DNA of 64,000 nucleotides from Microbacterium horticulturae (lineage in GTDB: Bacteria; Actinomycetota; Actinomycetes; Actinomycetales; Microbacteriaceae). The first letter of the stretch is position 1, and the number at the start of each line of letters is the position of its first letter. Of the stretch, positions 25,865 through 35,654 are shown piece by piece. The stretch is from the NCBI RefSeq assembly GCF_029094505.1, contig NZ_CP119108.1, positions 3,286,001 to 3,350,000 of the forward strand, in the 5' to 3' direction. Position numbers and translations under genes: made by a program. The notes under the pieces were generated by a model, which worked only from the letters and a program-made list of their open reading frames with translations, was not told the origin of the DNA and made no database searches.

Positions 25865-26989
25865 ATGGAGACGTTCGAGGTCGCGGTTGTCGGTATGGGA
25901 GCTCTCGGCAGCGCCGCCTCGTATCATCTGGCGCGCCGCGGCGCGCGCGTGGTCGCGTTCGAACAGTTCGACCTGGGACACGTGCGCGGCGCATCGCACG
26001 ACACCTCCCGGATCGTGCGCACGTCATACGGCGCCGCCGCCTATGTGCGCTTCGCACAATCCGCCTATCGCGACTGGGCGGACCTGGAGCAGGAATCCGG
26101 AGAGCGATTGCTCACAGTCACCGGCGGGCTGGTCTTCCTGCCCGTGCGCGGCCCGTACTCCGCATCCGACTTCACCGCGGCTCTGGGCGAGGCCGGCGTC
26201 CCCTTCGAACTGCTCACGCCCGAGCAGGTGCGAGCTCGCTGGCCTCAGTTCCGCGTTCCGGAAGGCGTCGAGATCGTCTACACAGCCGACACGGGCATCG
26301 TCCACGCCGCTCGCACGGTGGCAACTCTGCAGCTGCGCGCGCGGGTACATGGCGCGAGCATCCGCGATCGCACAACGGTCCACCGGCTCACGCCTGTGGA
26401 AGACGGTGTGATCGTACACACCACGGCCGGCGATGTGCACGCGCGAAAGGTCGTCCTGGCGACGGATGCGTGGACCAACGCACTGCTCGAGCCCCTGGGC
26501 AGCTCGATCCCCCTTGACGTCATGCAGGAGCAGGTGACGTACTTCCACCCCGAGCAGCCCGATGATTACGATCGGGAGCGCTTCCCGGTGTGGATCTGGG
26601 AGGACGAGCAGTGCTACTACGGGTTCCCGACGTACGGCGAACCCACGGTGAAGGCCGCACGCGATGTGTCCGAGAACCGCATGGCACCGCAGGAGCGCAG
26701 CTATGTCCCCGATCCGGCACTGACGGCCGAACTCGACGCCTTCGTGCACGGGCTGATTCCGGGTGCCGGTCCCGGAGTGCGCACAGTGACGTGCCAGTAC
26801 GCACTCACGCCGGATCGTCGGTTCGCGCTTGGTCCGTTGCCGGCCCATCCCGACATCCTGCTCGCGCTGTGCGCGGGGCACGGGTTCAAGTTCACCCCCG
26901 CGGTCGGCAGGGTGCTGGCTGAGCTTGCGCTCGACGGCCGGGCCACGGACGACATCTCAGCATTCGCCGTTCCGGCTAGCCATGGATGA
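25865..26989 (+). CDS. FAD-dependent N-methyl amino-acid oxidase (sarcosine oxidase/SolA family)
   Basis: 374 aa. The N-terminal dinucleotide motif (VVGMGALGSAASYHLARRG) is followed by FEQFDLGHVRGASHDTSRI. Residues typical of monomeric sarcosine oxidase remain: Cys ~310 in TCQYALTPDRRF, the covalent flavin site, and GHGFKF near the end. Such enzymes oxidise N-methyl amino acids (sarcosine, N-methyltryptophan, or cyclic imino acids) with O2, giving H2O2. It stands ~120 bp after the binding-protein relic and before an ABC operon on the same strand. Exact substrate unknown. Confidence 0.88.
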   Translation: METFEVAVVGMGALGSAASYHLARRGARVVAFEQFDLGHVRGASHDTSRIVRTSYGAAAYVRFAQSAYRDWADLEQESGERLLTVTGGLVFLPVRGPYSASDFTAALGEAGVPFELLTPEQVRARWPQFRVPEGVEIVYTADTGIVHAARTVATLQLRARVHGASIRDRTTVHRLTPVEDGVIVHTTAGDVHARKVVLATDAWTNALLEPLGSSIPLDVMQEQVTYFHPEQPDDYDRERFPVWIWEDEQCYYGFPTYGEPTVKAARDVSENRMAPQERSYVPDPALTAELDAFVHGLIPGAGPGVRTVTCQYALTPDRRFALGPLPAHPDILLALCAGHGFKFTPAVGRVLAELALDGRATDDISAFAVPASHG

Positions 26990-26998
26990 TTCATCCAT
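26982..26998. repeat. Perfect 17-bp palindrome at the end of the oxidase gene
   Basis: ATGGATGA-T-TCATCCAT, 8-bp perfect arms, spanning the oxidase stop codon (26987-26989) and lying ~55 bp before the -10 of the transporter operon. It could be an operator for that operon or a weak terminator; there is no T tract. Confidence 0.5.
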
Positions 26999-27066
26999 CA
27001 TGATCCCGGTTCTGTAGGCGGTTGCCCCGTTCAAGCGTACGTGAGGTGCTCACTAGCGTGGCGGCT

Positions 27067-27159
27067 ATGTCAAGGGTGACTCTCCTCGGTTTCGGCGATC
27101 GTCGGGGGCGTCCGGCTCCACCTCGTGGTCTTGCCGGATGCGGCCAGGGGAGCGCCTGA
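27067..27159 (+). CDS. Possible 30-codon leader peptide before the ABC operon
   Basis: The ATG at 27067 lies 7 bases after a -10-like TAGCGT (27054-27059), the spacing of a leaderless start. The frame encodes 30 residues (MSRVTLLGFGDRRGRPAPPR and ten more) and stops at 27157-27159 in a TGATG overlap with the permease start. Translation of this leader could couple or gate the operon. No run of one amino acid suggests classical attenuation. Its reality rests only on the spacing and overlap. Confidence 0.4.
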   Translation: MSRVTLLGFGDRRGRPAPPRGLAGCGQGSA

Positions 27160-28109
27160 TGCCCAGGTACATCGTCTCGCGGGTGCTGACCTCCCTCTTC
27201 GTCCTGCTCGTGCTGTCCGTCCTCGTGTTCTCGATGGTGCGGATCATCCCCGGCGATCCCCTCGCCGCCTTCGCCGATCCGGCGAACCCCGATCCGGTCG
27301 CGCTGGAGAAGCTGCGTCATGAGCTCGGGCTCGATCAGCCGTGGATCACGCAGTACTTCGTCTGGTTGGGTGGCGTCCTGCACGGTGACTTCGGACGCGC
27401 CCTCACCGTTCCCAGTTCCGTCTCGAGCCTGATCGCCGCGCGGCTGCCGGTCAGCCTCGGACTGGCCACCTTGGCCACGGTCTTCGGCATCCTGATGGGC
27501 GTCCCCGCGGGCATCCTCGCGGCAACGCGTCACCGAGGTGCCGCGGACGGCGTCGTCCGCGGCACCTCGTTCGTCCTCATGGCGGCGCCGCCGTTCGTCC
27601 TAGGCACCGTGCTCATCCTGGTCAACTCGCTGACGTTGCGATTGCCGATCATCGGATATGCCGGTGCGGCAGGCGACCCGTTACGTGCGCTGGGGATGCT
27701 GGTGCTGCCCGCCTTCCTCATCGGCCTGGTCATGGCGGCCGTGCTCGCTCGCTACACGCGCGGGTCACTCCTGGACACGCTGGGGCAGGACTTCGTCCGT
27801 ACCGCTCGTGCGAAGGGCGCCTCTCCCGGGCGCCTCGTCGGACGCCACGCGCTGCGCAACGCGCTCATTCCCGTCACCACGGTCGTCGGCATCGAACTGG
27901 CCGCCCTAGTCGGCGGAACGGTCGTCATCGAAGCGGTCTTCGCCCTGCCCGGCATGGGCTCGCTCCTGCTGACCGGCATCCGTGCGTCCGACTACCCGAT
28001 CATCCAGGCGACAGTCCTCCTCATCGGCGCGATCTACGTGCTCATCAACTTCGTCGTCGATCTCGTCTATCCGCTCATCGACCCACGAGTGAGGGTTCAC
28101 ACACGATGA
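27159..28109 (+). CDS. ABC transporter permease, DppB/OppB type
   Basis: 316 aa, six membrane helices. Family signatures are MVRIIPGDP near the N-terminus and, in the coupling loop, DFVRTARAKGASPGRLVGRHALRNAL. The ATG at 27159 has GGGGAG at 7-base spacing and overlaps the putative leader stop (TGATG); an earlier in-frame ATG at 27138 lacks an RBS. It forms the channel with the next gene. The operon is permease, permease, binding protein, ATPase, ATPase, cupin. Confidence 0.92.
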   Translation: MPRYIVSRVLTSLFVLLVLSVLVFSMVRIIPGDPLAAFADPANPDPVALEKLRHELGLDQPWITQYFVWLGGVLHGDFGRALTVPSSVSSLIAARLPVSLGLATLATVFGILMGVPAGILAATRHRGAADGVVRGTSFVLMAAPPFVLGTVLILVNSLTLRLPIIGYAGAAGDPLRALGMLVLPAFLIGLVMAAVLARYTRGSLLDTLGQDFVRTARAKGASPGRLVGRHALRNALIPVTTVVGIELAALVGGTVVIEAVFALPGMGSLLLTGIRASDYPIIQATVLLIGAIYVLINFVVDLVYPLIDPRVRVHTR

Positions 28110-29080
28110 CTGTCACCCAGGCCATAGCGCAATCGACGGTGACCCCGGCTCGCCGTTCACGCCGTCGGCTCAGTCCGTCGTTCTGGGGCGGAGCCGGCAT
28201 CATCGCCGTCATCCTCATCCTCGCGGGGTGGATGTCGCTGTGGCCGCCCTACAGCCCGGTCGCCACCGCCGGGCCGCCGCTGAGCGGCCCGACCGCACAG
28301 AACATCCTCGGCACGGACAACCTCGGCCGCGACACCTTCACCCGTCTCGCGTTGGCAGCCCGGACGAGTCTTTTCATCTCGGGAGCGGCGGCCCTGCTCG
28401 CCGCGGCGGTGGGCACGGCGTTCGGTCTGATCGCCGGCTACGTGGGCGGATGGGTGGATGCGGTGATCATGCGCGTCGTCGATGTGCTCCTCGCCCTGCC
28501 CGCGATCCTGGTCGCGCTCGTCGTGGGCGTGGTCATCGGAAACGGACCCTGGCCGTTGATCCTCGCACTCGGGTTCATCTACGCGCCCGGATTCGCCCGC
28601 GTCATGCGGGCTCCGGTGATCGCTCTGCGCGAGCGGGACTTCGTGCTTGCGGCACGGATCAGTGGTGTGCGCGGATCGCGGGTGGTGGCAGAGCACCTCC
28701 TGCCGAATGTCCTCACTCCGCTGTTCGTGCAATTTGCGTCGGTTGCCTCGCAGGTCGTCCTGATCGAAGCGGCGCTGAGCTATCTCGGCCAGGGCGTTCA
28801 GGCGCCGGCGCCCTCGGCCGGTCGCATGATCAGCGAGTTCACCCGGTTCATGCAGCTGCAGCCGCTCCTGATCATCCTTCCCTCCCTGGTGATCGTGCTC
28901 CTCTCGGCGGCGTGGAACCTGCTGGCCGACGGAGTGCAGGACTTCCTGGCACCGCGACGCGAACCGGCGTTCTCGCTCGGGCGCCGGCGCCGCACGGCGC
29001 GCGAACGGTCGTCGAACCCTCTGGTGGGGGCATCCTCGCGGACCGATCCAGACATCTCCCTCACACCATCACAGAAATGA
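28106..29080 (+). CDS. ABC transporter permease, DppC/OppC type
   Basis: 324 aa. It contains ILGTDNLGRDTFTRL, the entry signature of DppC-type permeases, and the coupling motif RERDFVLAARISGVRGSRVVAEHLLPN. Six helices, then a long charged C-terminal tail (~40 residues) not typical of the family. The ATG overlaps the DppB stop (ATGA). Seven bases separate it from the binding-protein gene. Confidence 0.92.
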   Translation: MTVTQAIAQSTVTPARRSRRRLSPSFWGGAGIIAVILILAGWMSLWPPYSPVATAGPPLSGPTAQNILGTDNLGRDTFTRLALAARTSLFISGAAALLAAAVGTAFGLIAGYVGGWVDAVIMRVVDVLLALPAILVALVVGVVIGNGPWPLILALGFIYAPGFARVMRAPVIALRERDFVLAARISGVRGSRVVAEHLLPNVLTPLFVQFASVASQVVLIEAALSYLGQGVQAPAPSAGRMISEFTRFMQLQPLLIILPSLVIVLLSAAWNLLADGVQDFLAPRREPAFSLGRRRRTARERSSNPLVGASSRTDPDISLTPSQK

Positions 29081-29087
29081 GACAGCA

Positions 29088-30665
29088 ATGAAGAAGCTCT
29101 TCGCGTGGGGCGCGGCCCTGGTGGCCGTGACCGTCATGCTCGGCGGGTGCGCGGCCGGTTCCGGACCCTCGCCCTCCGGCGCCGACGAAGGCACGCCCGT
29201 TCCCGGCGGCACTCTCACCTGGGGTATTCCTGCGGAGCCGGACGCGGGCGGACTCGATCCGATGGTGGCCACGACGGTCGCCGCGGAGACCATCAACGCC
29301 GTCGCCTACGACACCCTGCTGGCGCAGGACGATGACGGCAAGGTCATCCCGGCCCTGGCGACATCGTGGAAGCAGCCCGACGATCTCACCTGGGTGTTCG
29401 AGTTGCGCAAGGGCGTCACCTTCGCGGACGGCACCCCGTTCACCGCCGACGACGTCGTGTACTCCTTCCAGGAGCGGATGAAGCCCGGCGCGGCCAACGC
29501 CACCTATCTGTCGAGCGTGGACAGTGTGGAGAAGACCGGCGATCTCGAAGTCACGTTCCACTTCAGCCAGCCCGACGGCACATTCCTGGACGCGGTGTCG
29601 GCGCGCCAGACCTTCTACATCGTGAGCAAGGACGGGTACGGGAAGGCCACGGACGAACAGCGTCAGACGCAGACGTTCGGCACGGGGCCGTTCCAGCTGA
29701 AGGACTGGAAGCAAGGTGTCAGCCTGACGTTCGAGAAGAACACGAACTACTGGGGGGAGTCCGGTCCGTACATCGACACGGTGGTCTTCGAGCTCTACCC
29801 CGACGAATCCACGATGCTCGCGGCCGTGCAGCAGGGCAGCGTCCAAGCGGCATCCTTCCTCGACGGCACCCTCGCCTCGCAGGCGGAGCAGGCCGGATAC
29901 ACGCTCGGGGATGCCGCGTACCGGCAGAACCTCGCGATCTACATCAACCCCGAGTCGGGCCCGCTGTCCGACCTTCGTGTGCGTCGCGCCTTCTCGCTCG
30001 CGCTGGACCGGAAGGCGCTCGTGGACACCGCCATGATGGGGATGGCCGGTATCTCCTTCGTACCGCCCGCAGGCGACCGCGGGGCGCCCGACGCGAACGG
30101 TCTGCCGTACTACACGCATGATGTCGCCGAGGCGAAGAAGCTGCTGGCAGAGGCCGGTCAGCCGAATCCGCAGATCACCCTGCGCTATATGGGCGACGTC
30201 GCCCAGGCCCACCATCCGGTCTACGAGATGATGCAGCAGCAGCTGGCCGAGGCAGGGATCACCCTCAAGCTGGAGGCGACGCCGCTGGCCGAAATTGCAC
30301 CCGTGTTCACCTCGGGCGAGTCATGGACCGATCTCGTGGCGATTCCCGGAAGCCCGCGCGCATCAGCGGTCTTCTACCTCGAGCCGGTCCTGCTGCCCGG
30401 CGGTGTGTACAACCACTGGGACGGGAATCCCGATGCCGAGCACGCACGCGACCTCCTGAAAGAGGCGAAGAAGACCGCCGATCCCGACGCGTACGCGAAG
30501 CTCGTGGACGAGCTCGCCCAGGAGGCGGCGGACAAGGTGCTCGAATTCGTGCCGGCCGCGGTTCCCGTCTACTACGAGGTGTGGGACAGCAACCGGCTGC
30601 ACGGATACAAGAGCGACACGTACTACTCGCGGTTCCACCTCGCCCAGAGCTGGCTGACCGAATGA
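29088..30665 (+). CDS. Solute-binding lipoprotein, SBP_bac_5 (peptide/nickel type)
   Basis: 525 aa. Lipoprotein signal MKKLFAWGAALVAVTVMLGGC (Cys 21). The mature protein has the family pattern GGTLTWGIPAEPDAGGLDPM, ..LATSWKQPDDLTWVFELRKGVTF.DGTPFTADDVVYSF, and a C-terminal lobe ending YYEVWDSNRLHGYKS. It captures the ligand outside the membrane for the two permeases. Family members take peptides, opines, amino-acid conjugates or nickel; I cannot tell which. Its stop overlaps the first ATPase start by 4 bp. Confidence 0.92.
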   Translation: MKKLFAWGAALVAVTVMLGGCAAGSGPSPSGADEGTPVPGGTLTWGIPAEPDAGGLDPMVATTVAAETINAVAYDTLLAQDDDGKVIPALATSWKQPDDLTWVFELRKGVTFADGTPFTADDVVYSFQERMKPGAANATYLSSVDSVEKTGDLEVTFHFSQPDGTFLDAVSARQTFYIVSKDGYGKATDEQRQTQTFGTGPFQLKDWKQGVSLTFEKNTNYWGESGPYIDTVVFELYPDESTMLAAVQQGSVQAASFLDGTLASQAEQAGYTLGDAAYRQNLAIYINPESGPLSDLRVRRAFSLALDRKALVDTAMMGMAGISFVPPAGDRGAPDANGLPYYTHDVAEAKKLLAEAGQPNPQITLRYMGDVAQAHHPVYEMMQQQLAEAGITLKLEATPLAEIAPVFTSGESWTDLVAIPGSPRASAVFYLEPVLLPGGVYNHWDGNPDAEHARDLLKEAKKTADPDAYAKLVDELAQEAADKVLEFVPAAVPVYYEVWDSNRLHGYKSDTYYSRFHLAQSWLTE

Positions 30666-31531
30666 GCACCCCCGCCGACGCTCTCGACGTGGAGAGCCTG
30701 ACCATCGCGTACGGCAGCGCCGCGGCGTCGGTCATCGACGTCTCCCTGCGCGTCGGGCAGGGAGAGATCGTCGGCGTCATCGGAGAGTCGGGCAGCGGCA
30801 AGTCCAGCATCGCCTTGGCGATGATGGGCCTGTTGCCCGACTCGGCCCGGGTCACCGCGACCCGCATGCGGGTCGGCGGCACGGAGATGAAAGATGCCAC
30901 TGAACGCGACTGGGCCGAGGTCCGGGGCGCCACGGCATCCATGGTGTTCCAGGAGCCGATGTCGGCTCTGAACCCCTGCATGCGCATCGGCGCGCAGATC
31001 GCCGAGGTCCTGCGCATCCACGGCGCTGCCGACAAACGCCGTGCCCGCGCGCGAGCACTAGAGATTCTGAAGCTGGTGCGCATGCCCGACGCCGAGCGGC
31101 GTCTGGACTACTACCCCCATCAGCTCTCGGGCGGGCAGCGACAGCGTGTGGTGATAGCCATCGCCGTCGCCGCCGGGCCCGCGCTGCTGGTCGCTGATGA
31201 GCCCACCACGGCGCTCGATGTCACCGTGCAGGCGCAGATCCTCGCACTGATCCGCACGTTGCGCGACGAGACGGGCATGGGGGTTCTCTTCATCAGTCAT
31301 GACCTGGGCGTCATCGACCAGCTGTGCGAGCGCGTCGCCGTCATGTACCGCGGTCGCGTGGTGGAATCGGGCGCGTCGCAGCGCGTTCTGGCCGAGCCGC
31401 GGCATCCATACACTCGCGCGCTGCTGGAGAGCATTCCGCGTCCGTCGGTGCCGCCGCGCACGTCGCTGGCCGTGATCCCGGCAGACAACGACTTCGCCGA
31501 GATTCCACCGGAGCTGGAGGAGGCATCATGA
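30662..31531 (+). CDS. ABC transporter ATPase, DppD/OppD type
   Basis: 289 aa. Walker [11 protein letters not shown]-loop [12 protein letters not shown], signature LSGGQRQR, Walker [14 protein letters not shown]-loop ISHDLG, and the oligopeptide-transport C-terminal extension with [12 protein letters not shown]. It energises the importer together with the next gene. ATGA overlaps join it to both neighbours. Confidence 0.93.
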   Translation: MSTPADALDVESLTIAYGSAAASVIDVSLRVGQGEIVGVIGESGSGKSSIALAMMGLLPDSARVTATRMRVGGTEMKDATERDWAEVRGATASMVFQEPMSALNPCMRIGAQIAEVLRIHGAADKRRARARALEILKLVRMPDAERRLDYYPHQLSGGQRQRVVIAIAVAAGPALLVADEPTTALDVTVQAQILALIRTLRDETGMGVLFISHDLGVIDQLCERVAVMYRGRVVESGASQRVLAEPRHPYTRALLESIPRPSVPPRTSLAVIPADNDFAEIPPELEEAS

Positions 31532-32304
31532 GTGAGGACATCGTGCTGCAGGTCGAAGGTCTCACACAACGGTTCGGCCACGGCGAGCAGGCCATGACCG
31601 CGCTCGACGACGTCAGTCTGGACGTCCGCCGGGGCCAGACCCTCGGGCTGGTCGGCGAGTCGGGATCGGGCAAGAGCACGCTCGCACGGGCCGTCCTGCT
31701 CATGCGGCGCCCCACTGCCGGCAGGATCGACTTCGACGGAGCGGATGTCACGAACCTGCGCGGGCCCGCACTGCGGCGTCATCGCCGCCGAGTGCAGATG
31801 GTCTTCCAGGACCCGAACGACTCGCTCGACCCGCGATTCACCATCGCGCGGTCTGTCGCCGAGCCACTCATCGCCGCGGGAGTCCGCACTGGAGCGCGGC
31901 GTGGTCGCATCCTCGAATCGCTCGAACGCGTCGGACTTCCCTCCGACGTGGTCGCACGCTACCCGCATGAGTTCTCCGGCGGGCAGCGGCAGCGGATCGC
32001 GATAGCACGCGCCATGGTCGCCGAACCGGAGTTCGTCGTACTGGATGAACCGACCTCTGCATTGGACGTTTCCGTGCAGGCGCAGGTGCTGAACCTTCTC
32101 GTCCGGCTGCAGGAGGAGACCGGGGTCACGTACCTGTTCATCACGCACAACCTTTCGGTCGTCCACCACATGGCCCATCGCGTAGCGGTCATGCACGATG
32201 GGCGGATCGTCGAATCCGGCAGCGGCGAGCAGGTCATGACCGCGCCGCGGCATCCATACACGCAGGGACTGCTGGAGTCCATGCCCGTTCTTTACCGCAC
32301 GTGA
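31528..32304 (+). CDS. ABC transporter ATPase, DppF/OppF type
   Basis: 258 aa. Walker [11 protein letters not shown]-loop [12 protein letters not shown], signature FSGGQRQR, Walker [13 protein letters not shown], and a C-terminal [12 protein letters not shown]. It is the partner of the preceding ATPase, overlapping it by 4 bp and overlapping the cupin gene by 4 bp (GTGA). Confidence 0.93.
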   Translation: MSEDIVLQVEGLTQRFGHGEQAMTALDDVSLDVRRGQTLGLVGESGSGKSTLARAVLLMRRPTAGRIDFDGADVTNLRGPALRRHRRRVQMVFQDPNDSLDPRFTIARSVAEPLIAAGVRTGARRGRILESLERVGLPSDVVARYPHEFSGGQRQRIAIARAMVAEPEFVVLDEPTSALDVSVQAQVLNLLVRLQEETGVTYLFITHNLSVVHHMAHRVAVMHDGRIVESGSGEQVMTAPRHPYTQGLLESMPVLYRT

Positions 32305-32738
32305 ACAAGAGCGCCATGCGGGTTCAACGCCTGGGGCAGAACGCCCATGATTGGAAGCTGTATCGCGGCGAAGGTCGCATCGGCATCGAGTGGTACTTCA
32401 AGCAGACCACCCACCTGCCCACCTCGGTGATGCTCTATCACCTCGAACCGGGTGCGGAGGAGGGGCAGCATTTTCACCTGTCCGGCGATCCGGACAGCTG
32501 CTCGACCGAGAGCTCGGACGAGATCTACATCGTCACCGCAGGAGAGGTGGTCGTGACATCGGATGACGACCGTCGAGTGCTGCGTCGTGGCGACGCTCTC
32601 TATGCGCCGTCGGGAGACCTGCACGGGGTGCGCAACGAGTCCGACGCACCCGCCGACCTGATCCTGGTGTTCGGGCCGCCCAGCGGCAACCCCTTCGTGC
32701 AAGCGGGAGAAGAGATGTTCGCACTCACGGACGACTGA
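32301..32738 (+). CDS. Cupin-domain protein
   Basis: 145 aa, single beta-barrel. The metal-site motif is partly visible: GQHFHLSGDPDSCSTESSDEIYIVTAGE gives two His and a Glu, and a later His in SGDLHGVRN completes a typical 2-His/Glu/His set. It is coupled to the importer operon (GTGA start; an ATG at 32316 is an alternative). It could be an isomerase, lyase or sensor acting on the imported compound. It converges with the regulator on the minus strand and their ends overlap by 14 bp. Confidence 0.78.
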   Translation: MNKSAMRVQRLGQNAHDWKLYRGEGRIGIEWYFKQTTHLPTSVMLYHLEPGAEEGQHFHLSGDPDSCSTESSDEIYIVTAGEVVVTSDDDRRVLRRGDALYAPSGDLHGVRNESDAPADLILVFGPPSGNPFVQAGEEMFALTDD

Positions 32739-34647
32739 GGTCGCGCCGGAGCCTTTCGCGAAGCTGGTCCAGACGCACCGCGATACCGATCCGGAACATC
32801 CGCTCCTCGTCGCGCCAGTCCGTGCCGAGAACCTGATCCAGCCGGTCCAGGCGCTGCAGGATCGTGTTGGTGTGGAAGTTCAACACTCGGGCGGTGCGGG
32901 TGGGGCTGGCGTTGCTCCGCACGAACGCACGCAAGGTGCCCAGCAGATCGGCATTGCGCTCCGCGTCGTATCGGCGCACCGCTCCGATCGTGTCATCGAG
33001 GAATGCGGACAGAGACCGCGCATCCGTGTCCAGCACGGCCGAGTACGGCAGGAAGTCCTCAGTCCGCACAGACGATTCGGGCACCTCCAGTGCCGCCAGC
33101 AGGCGCGCCGTGCGCATCGCGCCCAGGAATGCGCCCTGCAGCTCGCCGGTCCTTTCGGGAGATGCGACGGCCAACACGGGATGCTGGATCGTTCGCGCGA
33201 CGTGCGCGCGCAGCGTCTCGATGTCGGGGTGCGGTCGGTCGGATGCGAAAGCGGCGACGACATAACCGCGATACTCCCCGACCAGCGCCCACTCGTCGAG
33301 TCGCCGGGACAGTGCCCGCGCAGCCACGGACTGCTGATCCCCGGGGACTGCCAGCAGCAGCAGGCTGTCCAGGGCGTACAGATCGACACCGAGCCGCCGT
33401 GCCCGACGCTCCACATCGCCGCGACGCTCGGGCACATCGTCGAGCAGGTCGGCGAGCAGTTCGCTGCGCACGCGGTGATCGGCTCCGGATGCCGCCTCCT
33501 GCTGCAGCTCGAGCAGCGCGCCCACCTGCGCCGCACGCTCGATGGTCCGGAAGTCAACGGCGCCCAGCTCGAAATCGCCGTCGCCGAGCAGAAGCGCGCC
33601 GAAGTGCTGTGCCCCTGCAGACAGGGCGGCCACCGCACGCACCCCCTCGCCCTCGATCGCCACACAGTGCCCGGAGCGGCGGCTGTCGGCGATGGCGGCG
33701 CGCACGACCTCATCGAGCCGAAGCATCCCCTCCGGCAAGGGCGGGCCCGCCGCGGCGATCATCTGCTCGTGAGCGTCGAGGATGGCCACCGCGCGGCCCA
33801 ATCCCGAGGCGAGGGTCTCGGCCACGGGGCCGAAGCCACCGCCGGCGAGCACCGCCTGGACGAGCTCCTGGTGCACGGTGTTGGCCCGGTCGCGTTCCAC
33901 GAGGTGCGCGGTCAAGCTCTCCAGCGTGCGACGGGATGCATCTTCCGACTCGCGCAATTCACGCATAGTTCGGGTGGTCTGCAGGATGACCGACGCGTGG
34001 TCGGCCAGCGCCGACAAAAGAGCCACTTCTTCGGGCGTGAAGGACTTCTCCTCCCGATTGGCGACGAACAGGACGCCGAGCACATCGTCGCGGGTGAGCA
34101 TCGGAACACCCATGAGTGAGACGAGACCCTCCGCAGAGACCGCGTCGTCGATGCCCGAGTCATGACGCTCTCTGGCATACGCGGAGTAGTCCGATGCCCA
34201 CCGGGCGCTGCGCGTTTCGACCACAACGCTGGCAAGGCCTCGTCCCGGAGGCACACGCAGCGCCTGGAACGACGGGCTGACCGATCCGCTGGTGGCACGG
34301 ACGCGGAGTTCCCGGGTGACCGGATCGAACTCCGACAGGTAGGCGACGTCGACGCCCATCATCTCGTGCGCGCGCTGTACGAGCCGGGCGAGCACCGCAT
34401 CGCTGTCGGCCAGCTCGGCCAGCTCGCGCGCACTGGTGAACAGCGCCGACAGCTCATGTTCGCGGCGCCGCAGGCGCGCCACTTCACGTTGGGCGCGGTG
34501 CACCCGATCCGTGACGTCGTCGGCCGTCGTTCCCGTGAGTCCGAGCAGGTGCAGCGCATCGCTCACCGCTCGCGGAGTGAGGCGATCCCCATCGTGTGCG
34601 GCCTCGATGAGGATCGCTATCGCGTCGGCTCGTGGATCCTCGTCCAT
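32725..34647 (-). CDS. GAF-domain PucR/CdaR-type transcriptional regulator (paralog)
   Basis: 640 aa from the ATG at 34647, which has GAGGAGG six bases upstream; an ATG at 34707 with GGGAG is possible. Same layout as the regulator at 23323: helical N-terminus, GAF (LFTSARELAELADSDAVLARLVQRAHEMMGVDVAYLSEFDP...), middle domain, and C-terminal HTH (ASPTRTARVLNFHTNTILQR). Its position between the importer operon and the HMG-CoA genes suggests it controls one of them. Confidence 0.87.
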   Translation of the reverse strand: MDEDPRADAIAILIEAAHDGDRLTPRAVSDALHLLGLTGTTADDVTDRVHRAQREVARLRRREHELSALFTSARELAELADSDAVLARLVQRAHEMMGVDVAYLSEFDPVTRELRVRATSGSVSPSFQALRVPPGRGLASVVVETRSARWASDYSAYARERHDSGIDDAVSAEGLVSLMGVPMLTRDDVLGVLFVANREEKSFTPEEVALLSALADHASVILQTTRTMRELRESEDASRRTLESLTAHLVERDRANTVHQELVQAVLAGGGFGPVAETLASGLGRAVAILDAHEQMIAAAGPPLPEGMLRLDEVVRAAIADSRRSGHCVAIEGEGVRAVAALSAGAQHFGALLLGDGDFELGAVDFRTIERAAQVGALLELQQEAASGADHRVRSELLADLLDDVPERRGDVERRARRLGVDLYALDSLLLLAVPGDQQSVAARALSRRLDEWALVGEYRGYVVAAFASDRPHPDIETLRAHVARTIQHPVLAVASPERTGELQGAFLGAMRTARLLAALEVPESSVRTEDFLPYSAVLDTDARSLSAFLDDTIGAVRRYDAERNADLLGTLRAFVRSNASPTRTARVLNFHTNTILQRLDRLDQVLGTDWRDEERMFRIGIAVRLDQLRERLRRDLSRP

Positions 34648-34736
34648 ATGCTGCCTCCTCGTCGGCGGCATCGCAGGGATTTCAGTGTCCGGCATGGCGA
34701 CGTTCATATCAACTCCCGGGTGCAGGCCGTCACCTC

Positions 34737-35585
34737 TCAGGCAGCGTCGTCGGCGCGTCTGACCGTCCGCACGAGAGCGCGCGCCAACTCCGGCCACAGC
34801 TCATGTGGAATCAGATGTCCCATATCCGGCTGCACCTGTAACTCCGACCCTGCGATGGCCTCGGCCATGTCCACAGCGGCATGCCAGTGCAGAACGTCGT
34901 CCTCGCGGCCATGGAGCACCAGGGTCGGCAGGCTCAGGCCGCGCAGTCGTTCCAGGCGCTCGGGCGCGCGTCGTAGGGCGGCCCACTGTCGTGCGTAACC
35001 CTCCGGCGCGTACCCGCGGTCGTAGGCCTCGCCGGCGCGGGCGCGATGCCAGGCGACCTGCGGGTCGTACCGATGGAGGGGGGATGCCGCGACGGCGGCC
35101 TCTGCGAAGGCGACCGCCTGTTCGCGGGTGAGTCTGTGCGGCGGACGAAGCAGCTCCGGACGCTCGCCGTGCAGCACATAGCGCGAACTGCGACCGGGGA
35201 TGGTCGAGAGCAGGCCGAGGCTGCGCACACGTTCGGGATGCTCGATGGCGAGCATCTGCGCCATCATGCCGCCCATCGAGTGTCCGGCCAGATGCGCGGC
35301 AGACACCTCCAGATCATCGAGCACCCGCAGGACATCCTCGGCCATGTCGGAGAGGCCGTATCCGCCGTCGATGTCGGTGGGGCCGCCGAAGCGCTGCGAG
35401 AAGCCGGTGTCGCGGTTGTCGAAGCGCACGATCCGCACCCCCGCGTCCGTGAGCAGTGCGATGAATCGCTCGTCCCAGCTCAGCAATTGGGCGCCACCGC
35501 CGGAGATGAGCACGAGCAACGGATCATCTTCCGCCCCGAACGTCTCGTAGTAGATCCGGATCCCGTCGGACTCGGCGTAGGGCAT
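34737..35585 (-). CDS. Alpha/beta-fold hydrolase
   Basis: 282 aa. Nucleophile elbow GHSMGG, an oxyanion segment near LISGGGAQ, an acid in HGREDDVLH and His in DMGHLIPHE give a complete Ser-Asp-His triad. An ester, lactone or amide is hydrolysed; a lactonase (for example on mevalonolactone) would suit the adjacent HMG-CoA reductase but is guesswork. RBS GGAGG lies 5 bases before the ATG. It is divergent from the HMG-CoA genes across a 183-bp promoter region. Confidence 0.85.
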   Translation of the reverse strand: MPYAESDGIRIYYETFGAEDDPLLVLISGGGAQLLSWDERFIALLTDAGVRIVRFDNRDTGFSQRFGGPTDIDGGYGLSDMAEDVLRVLDDLEVSAAHLAGHSMGGMMAQMLAIEHPERVRSLGLLSTIPGRSSRYVLHGERPELLRPPHRLTREQAVAFAEAAVAASPLHRYDPQVAWHRARAGEAYDRGYAPEGYARQWAALRRAPERLERLRGLSLPTLVLHGREDDVLHWHAAVDMAEAIAGSELQVQPDMGHLIPHELWPELARALVRTVRRADDAA

Positions 35586-35637
35586 CGGCGCCTCCTTTGC
35601 TCGTGATCGAGTCTAGGAGCCAACCAGGGGCAAATGG

Positions 35638-35654
35638 GTGTGATGAATGCACAC
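35638..35654. repeat. Dyad in the divergent promoter region of the HMG-CoA genes
   Basis: GTGTG-ATGAATG-CACAC, 5-bp arms with a 7-base spacer, between the hydrolase and HMG-CoA reductase starts. Possible operator for one of the PucR-type regulators; the core ATGAAT also occurs on one strand of the palindrome at 26982. Confidence 0.35.
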
